64,000 bases of DNA. Source: Sodalis glossinidius str. 'morsitans' (lineage in GTDB: Bacteria; Pseudomonadota; Gammaproteobacteria; Enterobacterales; Enterobacteriaceae). Where the stretch lies: NCBI RefSeq assembly GCF_000010085.1, contig NC_007712.1, forward strand, positions 1,736,001 to 1,800,000. Direction: 5' to 3'. Under the pieces are notes generated by a model. The model was not told the DNA's origin, made no database searches, and saw only the letters and a list, made by a program, of their open reading frames with translations. Made by a program: the position numbers and the translations under genes. Position 1 is the first letter of the stretch, and every line of letters starts with the position of its first letter. This document shows, piece by piece, positions 9,382 to 17,708 of the stretch.

Positions 9382-10267
9382 TCACGAGGTAATTTGATGC
9401 GTGCCGCGCTGCGCTGCAGACTCCACCAGGAATACACACGTTAAACATCACCACCAGCGCCGTGACAAAAAACACCGCCCGGAAACCGTAGCTGGCTGAG
9501 ATAAAGGCGCCGAGCAGCGGCCCGCTGACGTTGCCCACATCGCGAAACGACTGATTGTAGCTGAAGATACGGCCCGCAACCTGACTGGATGAGTTATAAA
9601 TCAATAGGGTTTGCACCGCCGGCAGCAGCGCGCCATCGGTGGCGCCCAGCAAAAAGCGCAATAGGCCTAACTGCCAGGGGGCCTGCACGAATGACATGGG
9701 AATGAGTAGCAGTACCGATAACGCCATCATACTAATCAATATGTGTTCCGGACTGACCCGATCGCCGAGCTTGCCCAGACGAGGATTTTTCAGCGAGGCT
9801 AGTACCTGCCGACCGGAGAGCATGTCCTTTTTCGGCACCGGAGTGAAACGCTCCTGAGCGAACAGCACGGTGGTGATAAAGCAGATGAGCAACACCAGTG
9901 CGGTAATGAAGAACACCAGCCGTAAACCGTATAGATCCGCCAGTAAACCGCCGATTAGCGGACCTATCAGCGTGCCGCTAACCGCACCAGTGGACAGCGT
10001 ACCAAGCGCGCGGCACCTGGGTGGCGTCAGCGAGCGCAGTGCTAGAAACTGCCAGACGTTCTGCGCCAGTCCCATCAGCATCATGACAATTGCCATGCCC
10101 AGCGCAGCAGCATCACTTTGCGGCCTTTCCTGTCGGCCAGCCCGCCCCAAAATAGCGACGCGATGGCGGAAAATAGGAAGTTGATACTAAATACCGCGCC
10201 GGTGAGAAAACAGCCCAGCCACGAAAAGATTACGTTTCCAATTGATAAGAATCGGTACCGGCATCAT
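9382..10267 (-). pseudogene. mdtG: MFS multidrug efflux transporter MdtG, with several deletions
   Basis: The remnant starts at ATG 10267 (MMPVPILINWKRNLFV). A frameshift follows, then WLGCFLTGAVFS is joined to INFLFSAIASLFWGGLADRKGRK: about 40 residues that lie between them in E. coli are missing. After another frameshift the text is LGMAIVMMLMGLAQN, a gap of about 25 residues, then LGTLSTGAVSGTLIGP. SLKNP is fused to RLGKLGDRV, losing about 75 residues (two to three helices). The C-terminus is shifted near VMFNV and would end at 9382. The intact protein is 408 residues with 12 helices. It was a proton-driven drug exporter of the major facilitator superfamily, inner membrane. It cannot be functional. 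Confidence 0.93.
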
Positions 10268-10423
10268 GACGTCCTGTTAGATATGTACGGCGGTCGACAA
10301 CACAACAGGGCTGGGAACGCTCTCGCAGGGGGAGATTAAGTCAGGGACACAGTATGCGCCGAAAGGGCGGCAGGGGCAATTTCACCGGAATCCCCATGCC
10401 GGCTGAGGCCGACGCGGCAAAAA

Positions 10424-11347
10424 TCAGCGGTACAACGAAGGTTCGCCGGGCGGGCGGGTTTTAAAGCGCCGATGCAGCCACATGTATTGATCCGGCGCCT
10501 GCAGTATCGCCTGCTCCACCACCTTGTTCATATAGCTGGCGGCGGCAATATCGCTATCCAGCGGCATGTCGCGCTCATCGGGCAGAATCAACAGCTCATA
10601 CCCGCGCCCCTGAGGCAAACGGCGCGGCATGAACGGGATCACCGCCGGTTTGGCCGTTTTGGCCAGCAAATAGGTGCCGGCGGTGGTCGCGGCCTGGGGA
10701 ACGGCGAACAGCGGCGCGAATACGCTGCTTTTGGGGCCATAGTCATGATCCGGCGCGTACCAGATGATATCGCCGTTTTTCAAAGCGCGAATCATGCCTT
10801 TAATATCCGACCGGTCCAGCATGGATTTGTTGGAGCGCATACGCCCCCAGGTTTGCAGCCAGTCCAGCAGCGGGTTGTCGTTGGGGCGATAAACGCCGAT
10901 ACCGGGGTTATACATGCCAAAAATCCGCGCCCCCAGTTCAAGAGTGAGAAAATGCATGCCGATAAGCAGCACCCCTTTATTTTCCGCGCGCGCGCCGGCG
11001 ATATGCTCCAGGCCGCTGACGGAGATCCAGCGCTTGATACGCCAATCAGGCCAGAACCAGGCGATGCTGGTTTCGATAAGCCCCATGCCGACCGATTCAA
11101 AATTCTGCCGCAACAGCGCTTCACGCTCCGCTTCCGGCATGGCCGGAAAACACAATTGCAGATTACGGCGCGCGATCGCCTCTCTGTGGCGCATGAAGCG
11201 CATCGCAAGCCGTCCCAGACGGGTACCCAGCGCGTAGAGCAGCGGATAAGGCAGCAGCACCAGCAAATAGAGAGCCCCGATACCCAGCCAGGTTAGCCAA
11301 TAACGCGGATGCAGCAAAGAACGATTAAAAACAGGAAGTGTGGTCAT
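10424..11347 (-). CDS. lpxL: lipid A lauroyltransferase
   Basis: Transfers a fatty acyl chain (laurate in E. coli) from acyl-ACP to Kdo2-lipid IVA at the inner face of the inner membrane, a late step of lipid A synthesis. 307 residues, the E. coli LpxL/HtrB length. One N-terminal membrane anchor (LTWLGIGALYLLVLLPYPLLY, residues about 18-38). The catalytic HX4(D/E) motif is HFLTLE near residue 131, and downstream are the conserved IWYAPDHDYG and the C-terminal YMWLHRRFKTRPPGEP. Gene order next to the mdtG remnant fits E. coli lpxL; the paralogue LpxP is the only close alternative. Transcribed alone on the minus strand. Confidence 0.95.
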   Translation of the reverse strand: MTTLPVFNRSLLHPRYWLTWLGIGALYLLVLLPYPLLYALGTRLGRLAMRFMRHREAIARRNLQLCFPAMPEAEREALLRQNFESVGMGLIETSIAWFWPDWRIKRWISVSGLEHIAGARAENKGVLLIGMHFLTLELGARIFGMYNPGIGVYRPNDNPLLDWLQTWGRMRSNKSMLDRSDIKGMIRALKNGDIIWYAPDHDYGPKSSVFAPLFAVPQAATTAGTYLLAKTAKPAVIPFMPRRLPQGRGYELLILPDERDMPLDSDIAAASYMNKVVEQAILQAPDQYMWLHRRFKTRPPGEPSLYR

Positions 11348-11511
11348 AGCGTCCCAAGTGTGAATGTGACGGGTAAGCCCGTACCTTCAGCCGTGCCGTA
11401 ATACCTTGCAATATTCTGGCATTTTTTTTGCTGCGGTGGAATAAAGCGTCGCGCTATGGGCATTATTGGCCTAAGCACGTGCGCTTTTTGTGCAATTAGT
11501 GGTGGATAACG

Positions 11512-12601
11512 CTACGTCCGACGAAATAGCCCCTTCACCTCGTGGGGTTCGCAGCGCCAATATTGCTTGGGCCCTTGCACTTGGGCGCCGAGTTTGGCGG
11601 CCAAGTGCAAGGGCCAGCGGGGATCGTACAATGCGCCGCGGGCCAGCGCGATAACGTCCGCATCGCCGTTGGCGATAATTGCCTCCGCCTGCTCCGGCTC
11701 AGTTATCATGCCGACCGCGAAGGTTGTAAGCCCGGTCTCCTGCCGGATCCGTCTGGCGAAGGGCACCTGATAACCGGGGCCGACGCTGATGAGCTGCTGT
11801 GGTGACAGGCCACCGCTGGACACGTGAATATAATCGCATCCGGCCGCTTTTAGCGCCTGAGCCGGCGCCACGGATTGCGCCTCGTCCCAACCGCCCTCAA
11901 CCCAGTCGGTGGCGGAGATGCGCACCCCTACCGCCATGGTTAACGGCAACGCCTGAAATACTTCGAGCGTCAGACGCATGCGGTTCTCCAGGCTGCCGTC
12001 GTACCGATCGTTGCGCTGATTGGTAAGCGGCGATAAAAATTGATGCAACAGATAGCCGTGGGCGGCGTGCAGTTCGATGAGATGAAAACCGATACGCTAT
12101 GCGCGTCGGGCTGCGGTGACGAACTCGTCTTTAAGCACCGCTGTTTCATCAAGACTTAACACCTGTGGTTTGGTCGCGGCGTCATCGTAAGCAAGCGCCG
12201 ACGGAGCGACCGTTTGCCAGCCGCCCTATTCGGGAGCGAGAGACTGTCCGCCGGACCAAGGCGGCGCGGTGGACGCTTTCCGCCCGGCGTGCGCCAGCTG
12301 GATCCCCAGCGCAATCGGGGAATGGGATTTTACCGTATCCACTACGGCCGCCAGGGCGTGCTCGGTCCGATCGTCCCACAACCCCAGAGATCCTGCGGGG
12401 AGATGCGCCCGACCGGATTGACCGCGGTGTGGCCTCAAAAATCAGCAGGGCGGCGCCCGACAGCGCCAGATGGCCGAGATGCACGGTATGCCAGGAGGTC
12501 GCTTTCCCCTCGAGGGCGGAGTATTGGCACATTGGGGCAACAACGATACGGTTTTCAAGCTGCAGGTTGCCCAAAGCGATAGGGCTGAACAGATGACTCA
12601 T
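11512..12601 (-). pseudogene. NADH:flavin oxidoreductase / old yellow enzyme (YqjM/NamA type), broken
   Basis: The ATG at 12601 gives MSHLFSPIALGNLQLENRIVVAPMCQYSA ... SWHTVHLGHLALSGAAL, the FMN-binding start of ene-reductases. A frameshift near 12430 moves the text to GLWDDRTEHALAAVVDTVKSHSPIALGIQLAHAGRKAS, then another to ...TKPQVLSLDETAVLKDEFVTAARRA, an in-frame TAG near 12100, and finally SPLTNQRNDRYDGSLENRMRLTLEVF ... GADVIALARGALYDPRWPLHLA to the stop at 11512. All the family blocks are there in order (H/N substrate motif, RYDGS, ARGALxDP), so the gene was complete until recently. Full length would be about 363 residues. Confidence 0.9.
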
Positions 12602-12847
12602 TGGCGGGCCTCTCATCGATGAATGGCCGGCCGGGGAGATCCCCGGAACCGACACGGGACGTGGCTAATAGTGATCGCCCTGAGGGGTATCGTCAAGCCG
12701 TTGCCCTAGCGCGAGCACGTCCGGGCTAAACAGGGAGGGGAATCTCGCCTCGTGGCTGGTGCTTTGGCGTCAATGCGGTAAAATGCGGCCCGGGGGCCGG
12801 GTTAGCCCGCCGCCGATAATTTAACTACCGACACAGGAACGTACACC

Positions 12848-13903
12848 ATGCCAGTGTTACATAACAGGGTCTCTAACCAGGAATTACGGGCGCGCATGTT
12901 AGCCGAAAGCGAGCCACGCACCACCGTCTCGTTTTATCGCTATTTTACCCTGAGTGATCCTCAGGGCTTCCGTGATGATCTTTACCGCACGCTCACCGCG
13001 CTGCAGGTCTTTGGCCGCGTTTATATCGCCGCTGAAGGGATCAATGCGCAAATCAGCGTGCTGCAAAGCCGTTTTGACGCTATGCGCGAAGCGCTGTATG
13101 CCGCACATCCGCAGCTGGATGGGCTGCGGTTGAATGTCGCCTTGGACGACGACGGTAAATCTTTCTGGGTACTGCGCATGAAAGTGCGGCCGCGGATTGT
13201 CGCAGACGGTATTGACGATCCCACGTTCAATCCGGCGAACGTTGGCCATTATCTGAAAGCGGAAGAGGTCAACGCCCTGGCGGACGATCCGCAAGCGCTG
13301 TTTGTCGACATGCGCAACCACTATGAGTATGAAGTGGGGCATTTCGACCAGGCTATTGAGATCCCCTCCGACACGTTCCGCGAGCAACTGCCGATGGTCG
13401 TGGAAATGTTGCAGCATGACAAAGATAAAAAAATCGTGATGTACTGCACCGGCGGGATCCGCTGTGAAAAAGCTAGCGCCTGGATGCGGCACAACGGTTT
13501 TAAAAATGTCTATCATGTGGAAGGCGGGATTATCGAATACGCGCGTCGCGCGCGGGAACAAGGTTTACCGCTGAAGTTTACCGGCAAAAATTTTGTCTTC
13601 GATGAACGTTTGGGCGAGCGGATCACGCCGGATATTATCGCCCACTGCCATCAATGCGGCGCCCCCTGCGATAGTCATACCAATTGCCGTAATCAGGGTT
13701 GCCATCTGCTGTTTATTCAATGCCCCGTTTGTGCCGAACACTATGTGGGTTGCTGCAGCGTGACCTGTCAGGAGGAGCTATCGCTGCCGCTGTCCGAGCA
13801 GCGCTCGCACCGCGCCGGCCGGGAAAACGGTATGAAAATCTTTAATAAATCCCGTGAACGCCTGCAACTGTCCTTAACAGGGGAAGATTCGGCACAGAAA
13901 TAG
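12848..13903 (+). CDS. trhO: tRNA uridine(34) hydroxylase
   Basis: Oxygen-dependent hydroxylase that makes 5-hydroxyuridine at wobble position 34 of certain tRNAs, the first step of the cmo5U/mcmo5U pathway. 351 residues, the E. coli YceA length, with very close similarity (AEGINAQIS, LDDDGKSFWVLRMKVR, FIDMRNHYEYEVGHF). The rhodanese domain covers about residues 125-220 with the active-site loop CTGGIRCEKASAW. A C-terminal cysteine cluster (CHQCGAPCDSHTNC ... CPVCAEHYVGCC) is complete. An AGGAA stands 10 bp before the ATG. Single-gene unit. Confidence 0.96.
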   Translation: MPVLHNRVSNQELRARMLAESEPRTTVSFYRYFTLSDPQGFRDDLYRTLTALQVFGRVYIAAEGINAQISVLQSRFDAMREALYAAHPQLDGLRLNVALDDDGKSFWVLRMKVRPRIVADGIDDPTFNPANVGHYLKAEEVNALADDPQALFVDMRNHYEYEVGHFDQAIEIPSDTFREQLPMVVEMLQHDKDKKIVMYCTGGIRCEKASAWMRHNGFKNVYHVEGGIIEYARRAREQGLPLKFTGKNFVFDERLGERITPDIIAHCHQCGAPCDSHTNCRNQGCHLLFIQCPVCAEHYVGCCSVTCQEELSLPLSEQRSHRAGRENGMKIFNKSRERLQLSLTGEDSAQK

Positions 13904-13911
13904 CGTCGCGT

Positions 13912-14939
13912 CTACCGTCGACGGGAAGTGATTAGCCGGCGGCAAAGCGGCGCAGCAAAAACGGCGTTAAATCGAAACCGCGATCTCTCCCCCAGCACGC
14001 TGGCAAATTTAAAACCGTGGCCGCTCAGGCCGGATATCACCAGCACATTGTCATGCTCCGGCAGCGTATCAATGATGAAATCCTCGTCGGGGAAAAGATC
14101 ATAGATGTAGGACTGGCCATTGAGACACACGCCGACGCCTGGCAAAAACGTGCTCAGAAAACCAAACACCTCCGTACCGTCCTCGGCCAGGGAGCCAAAT
14201 GGTTTACGCTGCTCCGGTGCGGTAATGCGCTGACCGCCGGTGTGTTTGCCCACCTTAAGCGCATTCTCCAGGGCCGGGAAACCGTAGTAATGGTTGTCAT
14301 CGGGCGCTTCAACGGTGAAGGCGGGGAAATGGTTATCTTCACTGAATCGTCCATCTGCCTGGTGCCAGGAAAACACCTTGCGTACCGGCGTTATCGGTAG
14401 CGACGGCAGTAATTGTTTGACCCAGGTGCCGGCGGCGACCAATAATTTTCGGCCCTGATAACGGCTACCTTCGCGCGTTTTTACTTGCACGACTCCGTCA
14501 GCGAGGTTGATGTCCGTGACGCCGCAGTTGAAGAGCTGCGCGCAGCCGGCCTTCTCCGCCAGTGAGATATAGCGGGCAATCGCCAGCTCCGATTTCAAGT
14601 AACCGGCCTGCGGCTCAAAAACGCCGATATAATCCTCAGGCACCCGCAATACCGACCAGAGGGCGTTCACCGCGGCACCGGTCATCAATTCGCAAGGTAG
14701 CTGGTAGCGTTTTACCCCGCTGGCTGCATTCTGAATAAACAGTGATGGGCGCGGCCCGAGATTTATCACGCCGCTGCGGTGAAAAACCGGCGTTTCGCCG
14801 CTGTCGCTGAGCGTTTGCCATAAGGTTTGAGCGCGCTGCACCAGCGGCACGTATTTCTCTCCTTCGCCGTAGGCATGGCGTAATAACCCGCGGCAGCCCC
14901 CACGGATCCGCTGCCGATGACGATTAAATCGTAAACCAT
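13912..14939 (-). pseudogene. solA: N-methyl-L-tryptophan oxidase, deletion and frameshifts
   Basis: The start at ATG 14939 gives MVYDLIVIGSGSVGAAAGYYA, the dinucleotide-binding N-terminus of the FAD-dependent sarcosine-oxidase family. Directly after GYYA about 35 residues are missing, and the gene resumes in another frame at about KYVPLVQRAQTLWQTLS. The long middle (FEPQAGYLKSELAIARYI, VAAGTWVKQLLP, SYIYDLFPDEDFIIDTLPEHDNVLVISGLSGHGFKFA) is intact. The C-terminus is shifted again after VLGE: the original ending DRGFDLTPFLLRRFAAG lies in the next frame. Loss of the end of the FAD-binding fold makes the product inactive. Confidence 0.93.
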
Positions 14940-15048
14940 ACCCTCATGCTCCTGACAGGATTCCGGCGGCCGTCGCGCCGCGTCGGATAAGTGTAGTGAC
15001 AATCTGTAAGCACGAATAGGGTCATCTGTCTGAAATAGGGCCAACGCA

Positions 15049-15079
15049 AAATAAAAACACCCGCGGCAGAGCTGCGGGC
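15049..15079 (-). terminator. probable terminator of bssS
   Basis: Read on the minus strand, a GC-rich hairpin CCCGC...GCGGG lies about 20 bp after the bssS stop and is followed by TGTTTTTATTTT. Confidence 0.6.
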
Positions 15080-15097
15080 GCATGAGGGGTGACAGAA

Positions 15098-15346
15098 CTA
15101 ATGCTTGCGGTAATCCAGGTGTTCCGTTGATTCTATTTTGGCGATACCGGCTTCAAGGATGGAAATCAGCTGCTTGGCAACATCGGTCGTCAGCCACAAA
15201 GTCCGGTCAACTTCCGCATCAGCAGTGGCCTGGTCAGGGGAATTGACATAATGCAGGCGAATCATCATGGCATCGTAGGGATCTACTGTACTGATATCCC
15301 AGCCGACCAGCGGGTGTGTATGAATGATTTCGTTTTTTCTGTACAT
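15098..15346 (-). CDS. bssS: biofilm regulator BssS
   Basis: 82 residues, against 84 in E. coli BssS (YceP). Strong identity over the whole length: IIHTHPLVGWDISTVDPYDAMM ending before IRLHY, then TLWLTTDVAKQLISILEAGIAKIES and the C-terminal YRKH. In E. coli it influences biofilm formation through signal-secretion and indole effects; the mechanism is not known. An AAGGGG lies 7 bp before the ATG. It is intact between the dead solA and dinI, so it may be under selection. Confidence 0.93.
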   Translation of the reverse strand: MYRKNEIIHTHPLVGWDISTVDPYDAMMIRLHYVNSPDQATADAEVDRTLWLTTDVAKQLISILEAGIAKIESTEHLDYRKH

Positions 15347-15489
15347 ATATACCCCTTATTTGACTCGTTATGATTTGAGTGACAATGAGGTTCTGGCATC
15401 TCCTGGTTTGCAGGTAGCTTCATTATACCCGACTTTTCAAATTTTTTCGTAATTAGAGACTTTTTTTGTAATAGGAAACGTCGCAAAGG

Positions 15490-15819
15490 TTACTGAACGT
15501 ACCGGCACAGGCGGCTGAGGCCTGCAGCGGCGCGCATTTTCAGTCCTGCCGCGGCGCAAGGGGGAGGCGTCACTGGCGTGACGCGTCGGGCCAGCTCTTC
15601 CGCTAATTGTGCGAAATATTTCTGCATTAGCACGTCGCGGTTTTGATTCTGGGTCTCCAGCATCAGGTTATGAATAAGCAACTGGTTCGCTTTTTCATCG
15701 AGGCTGAAGGAAATATAGGAAAAAGCAATTTCCAGCACGCTCAGCCGGCGCCGCTGTTCGCTTATCAATTGCAGTAACTCACCGAAGGTCATCGCTTCTT
15801 CTGGCTTTTCCGACGTCAT
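15490..15819 (-). CDS. small protein of unknown function, probably helical
   Basis: 109 residues from ATG 15819, chosen because GGGAGA lies 6 bp upstream; an upstream in-frame ATG at 15891 lacks such a site. The sequence MTSEKPEEAMTFGELLQLIS then leucine-rich amphipathic helices to about residue 75 (LLIHNLMLETQNQNRDVLMQKYFAQLAEELARR) suggests a soluble helical or coiled-coil protein. The last 30 residues are Pro/Ala/Arg-rich and unlike the rest, so the C-terminus may have been altered by a frameshift. It sits between bssS and dinI, where E. coli has no gene. I do not recognise it. Confidence 0.6.
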   Translation of the reverse strand: MTSEKPEEAMTFGELLQLISEQRRRLSVLEIAFSYISFSLDEKANQLLIHNLMLETQNQNRDVLMQKYFAQLAEELARRVTPVTPPPCAAAGLKMRAAAGLSRLCRYVQ

Positions 15820-15938
15820 GGTGTTCTCCCGAAAGCGGTGGTGCCGTCTTGTACAGATACCGGCAATGGTTTTCCCTATCATAAGCCGCATTAGGAATTT
15901 TTACAGGGGTAGCCTGCGTTTTTGGGCGAAAGTGACAA

Positions 15939-15967
15939 GAAAAAAAGGCCGGGTAAGCGAGCCCGGC
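15939..15967 (-). terminator. terminator downstream of dinI
   Basis: On the minus strand GCCGGG-CTCGCTTA-CCCGGC is followed by a run of T (CCTTTTTTTC), about 25 bp after the original dinI stop. Confidence 0.8.
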
Positions 15968-15991
15968 AAGCGACAGTACAACAAAACACAT

Positions 15992-16238
15992 TTATGGCGA
16001 GGGTGGATCAAACCAACCATCGGCGCTTTCCCACGTCTCTTGCAGGATGTCGGTGATGAGCGCCTTGTCTCCCTTTGTTACCGCCCAGGACCGTTATGCC
16101 ATTGGCGCTGGCATAACGTAGCTGCAGCTTGGCCTCTGCAAATTGTTTATCGATACGAAGGTGTAATTCTTTGCTCAACGCCTCCAGGGCACCAGCAGGA
16201 AGCGGTGTCGCTTTGGCGAGAGTGATTTCAATGCGCAT
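15992..16238 (-). pseudogene. dinI: DNA-damage-inducible protein I, frameshifted
   Basis: The ATG at 16238 gives MRIEITLAKATPLPAGALEALSKEL ... LRYASANGITVLGGNKG, which aligns with E. coli DinI. One extra base in GGGAGA near 16077 then shifts the frame. The true C-terminus (DKALITDILQETWESADGWFD, PPSP, then a stop at 15992) is fully readable in the next frame. DinI modulates RecA filaments in the SOS response, and the lost part includes the RecA-contacting C-terminal helix. The frame that is actually read gives 76 residues with a nonsense tail. A perfect LexA box remains upstream. Confidence 0.93.
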
Positions 16239-16263
16239 TTGTCTGCTCTCACAGTAATGATGA

Positions 16264-16279
16264 CTGTTTATTTATACAG
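16264..16279 (-). promoter_or_regulatory. LexA (SOS) box of dinI
   Basis: CTGTTTATTTATACAG matches the LexA consensus CTGT-N8-ACAG at every fixed position. It ends 26 bp before the dinI start codon, the usual place for this operator. Confidence 0.92.
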
Positions 16280-16473
16280 AATCATGGCAGAGGACGCAAC
16301 CGATATAGCGCGCTGCCGCAATGCCCTGCGTCAGAAGTTCGCTGGCAAAACCGGGAGAACTATGGGAGTGGCGGTACATTCGCACAAAGGGCAAACAGGC
16401 GGCGGGGCGTCTGCCCCGGCGCCGGATGCCGACAACGCTTTATGCGAGCGACGAACGGCGCCCGAGCGGTGAG

Positions 16474-17544
16474 TCAATGGTCGCTTTCGTCAACCACGGT
16501 CCAATTGAGCGTCTGCTCGGCAAGGAAGGGGACCAGCGTTTCGCCGTCACCGCCCGTCAGAGGAATGGCCGCGGGTTGCTGATGGGGTTCACGGTACAGG
16601 GTAATAAAATCATCGTTAAGCGGCAGATCGTAAAAGCGCGGACCGTTTAGCGAACAAAAAGCTTCAAAATGTGCCAGCGCGCCGATTTCCTCAAACACCG
16701 TAGCATACGCCGGCAAAGCGGCGAGTGCATTAAATATGCCGGCACAGCCGCAGTCCGATTCTTTACGTCCGCGCGCGTGAGGGGCGGTATCGGTACCGAG
16801 GAACAGACGGTCGCAACCGCTGGCCACTGCCGCGCGCAATGCCTGCTGATGTACATTGCGTTTCAGGATAGGCAAGCAGTAGAGATGCGGACGCACTCCT
16901 CCCACCAGCATATGGTTGCGGTTGAACATGAGATGCTGCGGGGTAAGGGTAGCGGCCAAATGCCTATCGCCGGCCAGCACATAATCGGCGGCTTCTTTGG
17001 TGGTAATATGTTCAAACACGATCTTCAGCGCCGGAAATTGGCGGCGAATCGGCGTCATTACTTGTTCGATAAAGCGCGCCTCGCGATCGAAAATATCAAT
17101 GTCTGCCGCCGTGACTTCCCCGTGAATAAGGAGCGGCATACCGATGGTCTGCATGGCGTCAAACAAGGGATAAATGGCGGCAATATTGGTTACGCCATGC
17201 TGAGAGTTGGTTGTGGCATTGGCCGGATACAGTTTGGCGGCGGTAAACACTCCCTGGCGATGGCCGTCAATCAGCGTTTTCTTGTCCAGCGAATCCGTCA
17301 AATAACAGGTCATCAGTGGCGTAAACCGGTGACCCGCCGGCAGCGCAGCCAAAATACGTTCGCGATAGGCTATCGCCTGGCCGAGTGTCGTAATGGGCGT
17401 CGTCGTCAGGTTGGGCATAATAATCGCCCGGCCAAAATGGCGGCTGGTGTAAGGCAGCACAGTGCGCAACATATCATCGTCGCGCAAATGAACATGCCAG
17501 TCGTCCGGCCGGCGAATTTTCAGTACTGCGGGCTGTGCGGTCAT
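16474..17544 (-). CDS. pyrC: dihydroorotase
   Basis: Zinc enzyme that closes carbamoyl-aspartate to dihydroorotate in pyrimidine synthesis, cytosolic. 356 residues from ATG 17544 (MTAQPAVLKIRR, the E. coli N-terminus; 348 residues there). Metal ligands and substrate motifs are visible: DDWHVHLRDDDM (HxH), KLYPANATTNS (the carboxylated Lys), LLIHGEV, FEHITTKEA, LGTDTAPHARGRKE (Asp ligand and substrate loop). A longer upstream reading to 17607 lacks similarity and is not used. Intact; the E. coli neighbours yceB, grxB, mdtH and rimJ are absent on its upstream side, where rne follows directly. Confidence 0.96.
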   Translation of the reverse strand: MTAQPAVLKIRRPDDWHVHLRDDDMLRTVLPYTSRHFGRAIIMPNLTTTPITTLGQAIAYRERILAALPAGHRFTPLMTCYLTDSLDKKTLIDGHRQGVFTAAKLYPANATTNSQHGVTNIAAIYPLFDAMQTIGMPLLIHGEVTAADIDIFDREARFIEQVMTPIRRQFPALKIVFEHITTKEAADYVLAGDRHLAATLTPQHLMFNRNHMLVGGVRPHLYCLPILKRNVHQQALRAAVASGCDRLFLGTDTAPHARGRKESDCGCAGIFNALAALPAYATVFEEIGALAHFEAFCSLNGPRFYDLPLNDDFITLYREPHQQPAAIPLTGGDGETLVPFLAEQTLNWTVVDESDH

Positions 17545-17668
17545 GGGGTTGAACTCCGGTTGAGCAGGGGAATGTCGTTGTGCGTTTCTTGTCATGGCGG
17601 GGTACAAGAATAAGCGTAAAGCGAAGTTATTGCATTAATTTCTTGGCGAATGGCGGTCGTACAGAGGA

Positions 17669-17695
17669 CAAAAAAAGACCCGCCGCAGCGGGTCT
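17669..17695 (-). terminator. terminator of rne
   Basis: On the minus strand a perfect 8-bp stem AGACCCGC/GCGGGTCT with a 4-nt loop is followed by TTTTTTT, 14 bp after the rne stop. Confidence 0.92.
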
Positions 17696-17708
17696 GAGAG
17701 TGGAGAGC

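Noticed and set aside
10472..11296. 274-codon plus-strand ORF
   Set aside because: Antisense shadow of lpxL, rich in His, Gln and Arg, no family similarity.
16669..17613. 314-codon plus-strand ORF
   Set aside because: Antisense shadow of pyrC; the pyrC frame has all metal-ligand motifs.
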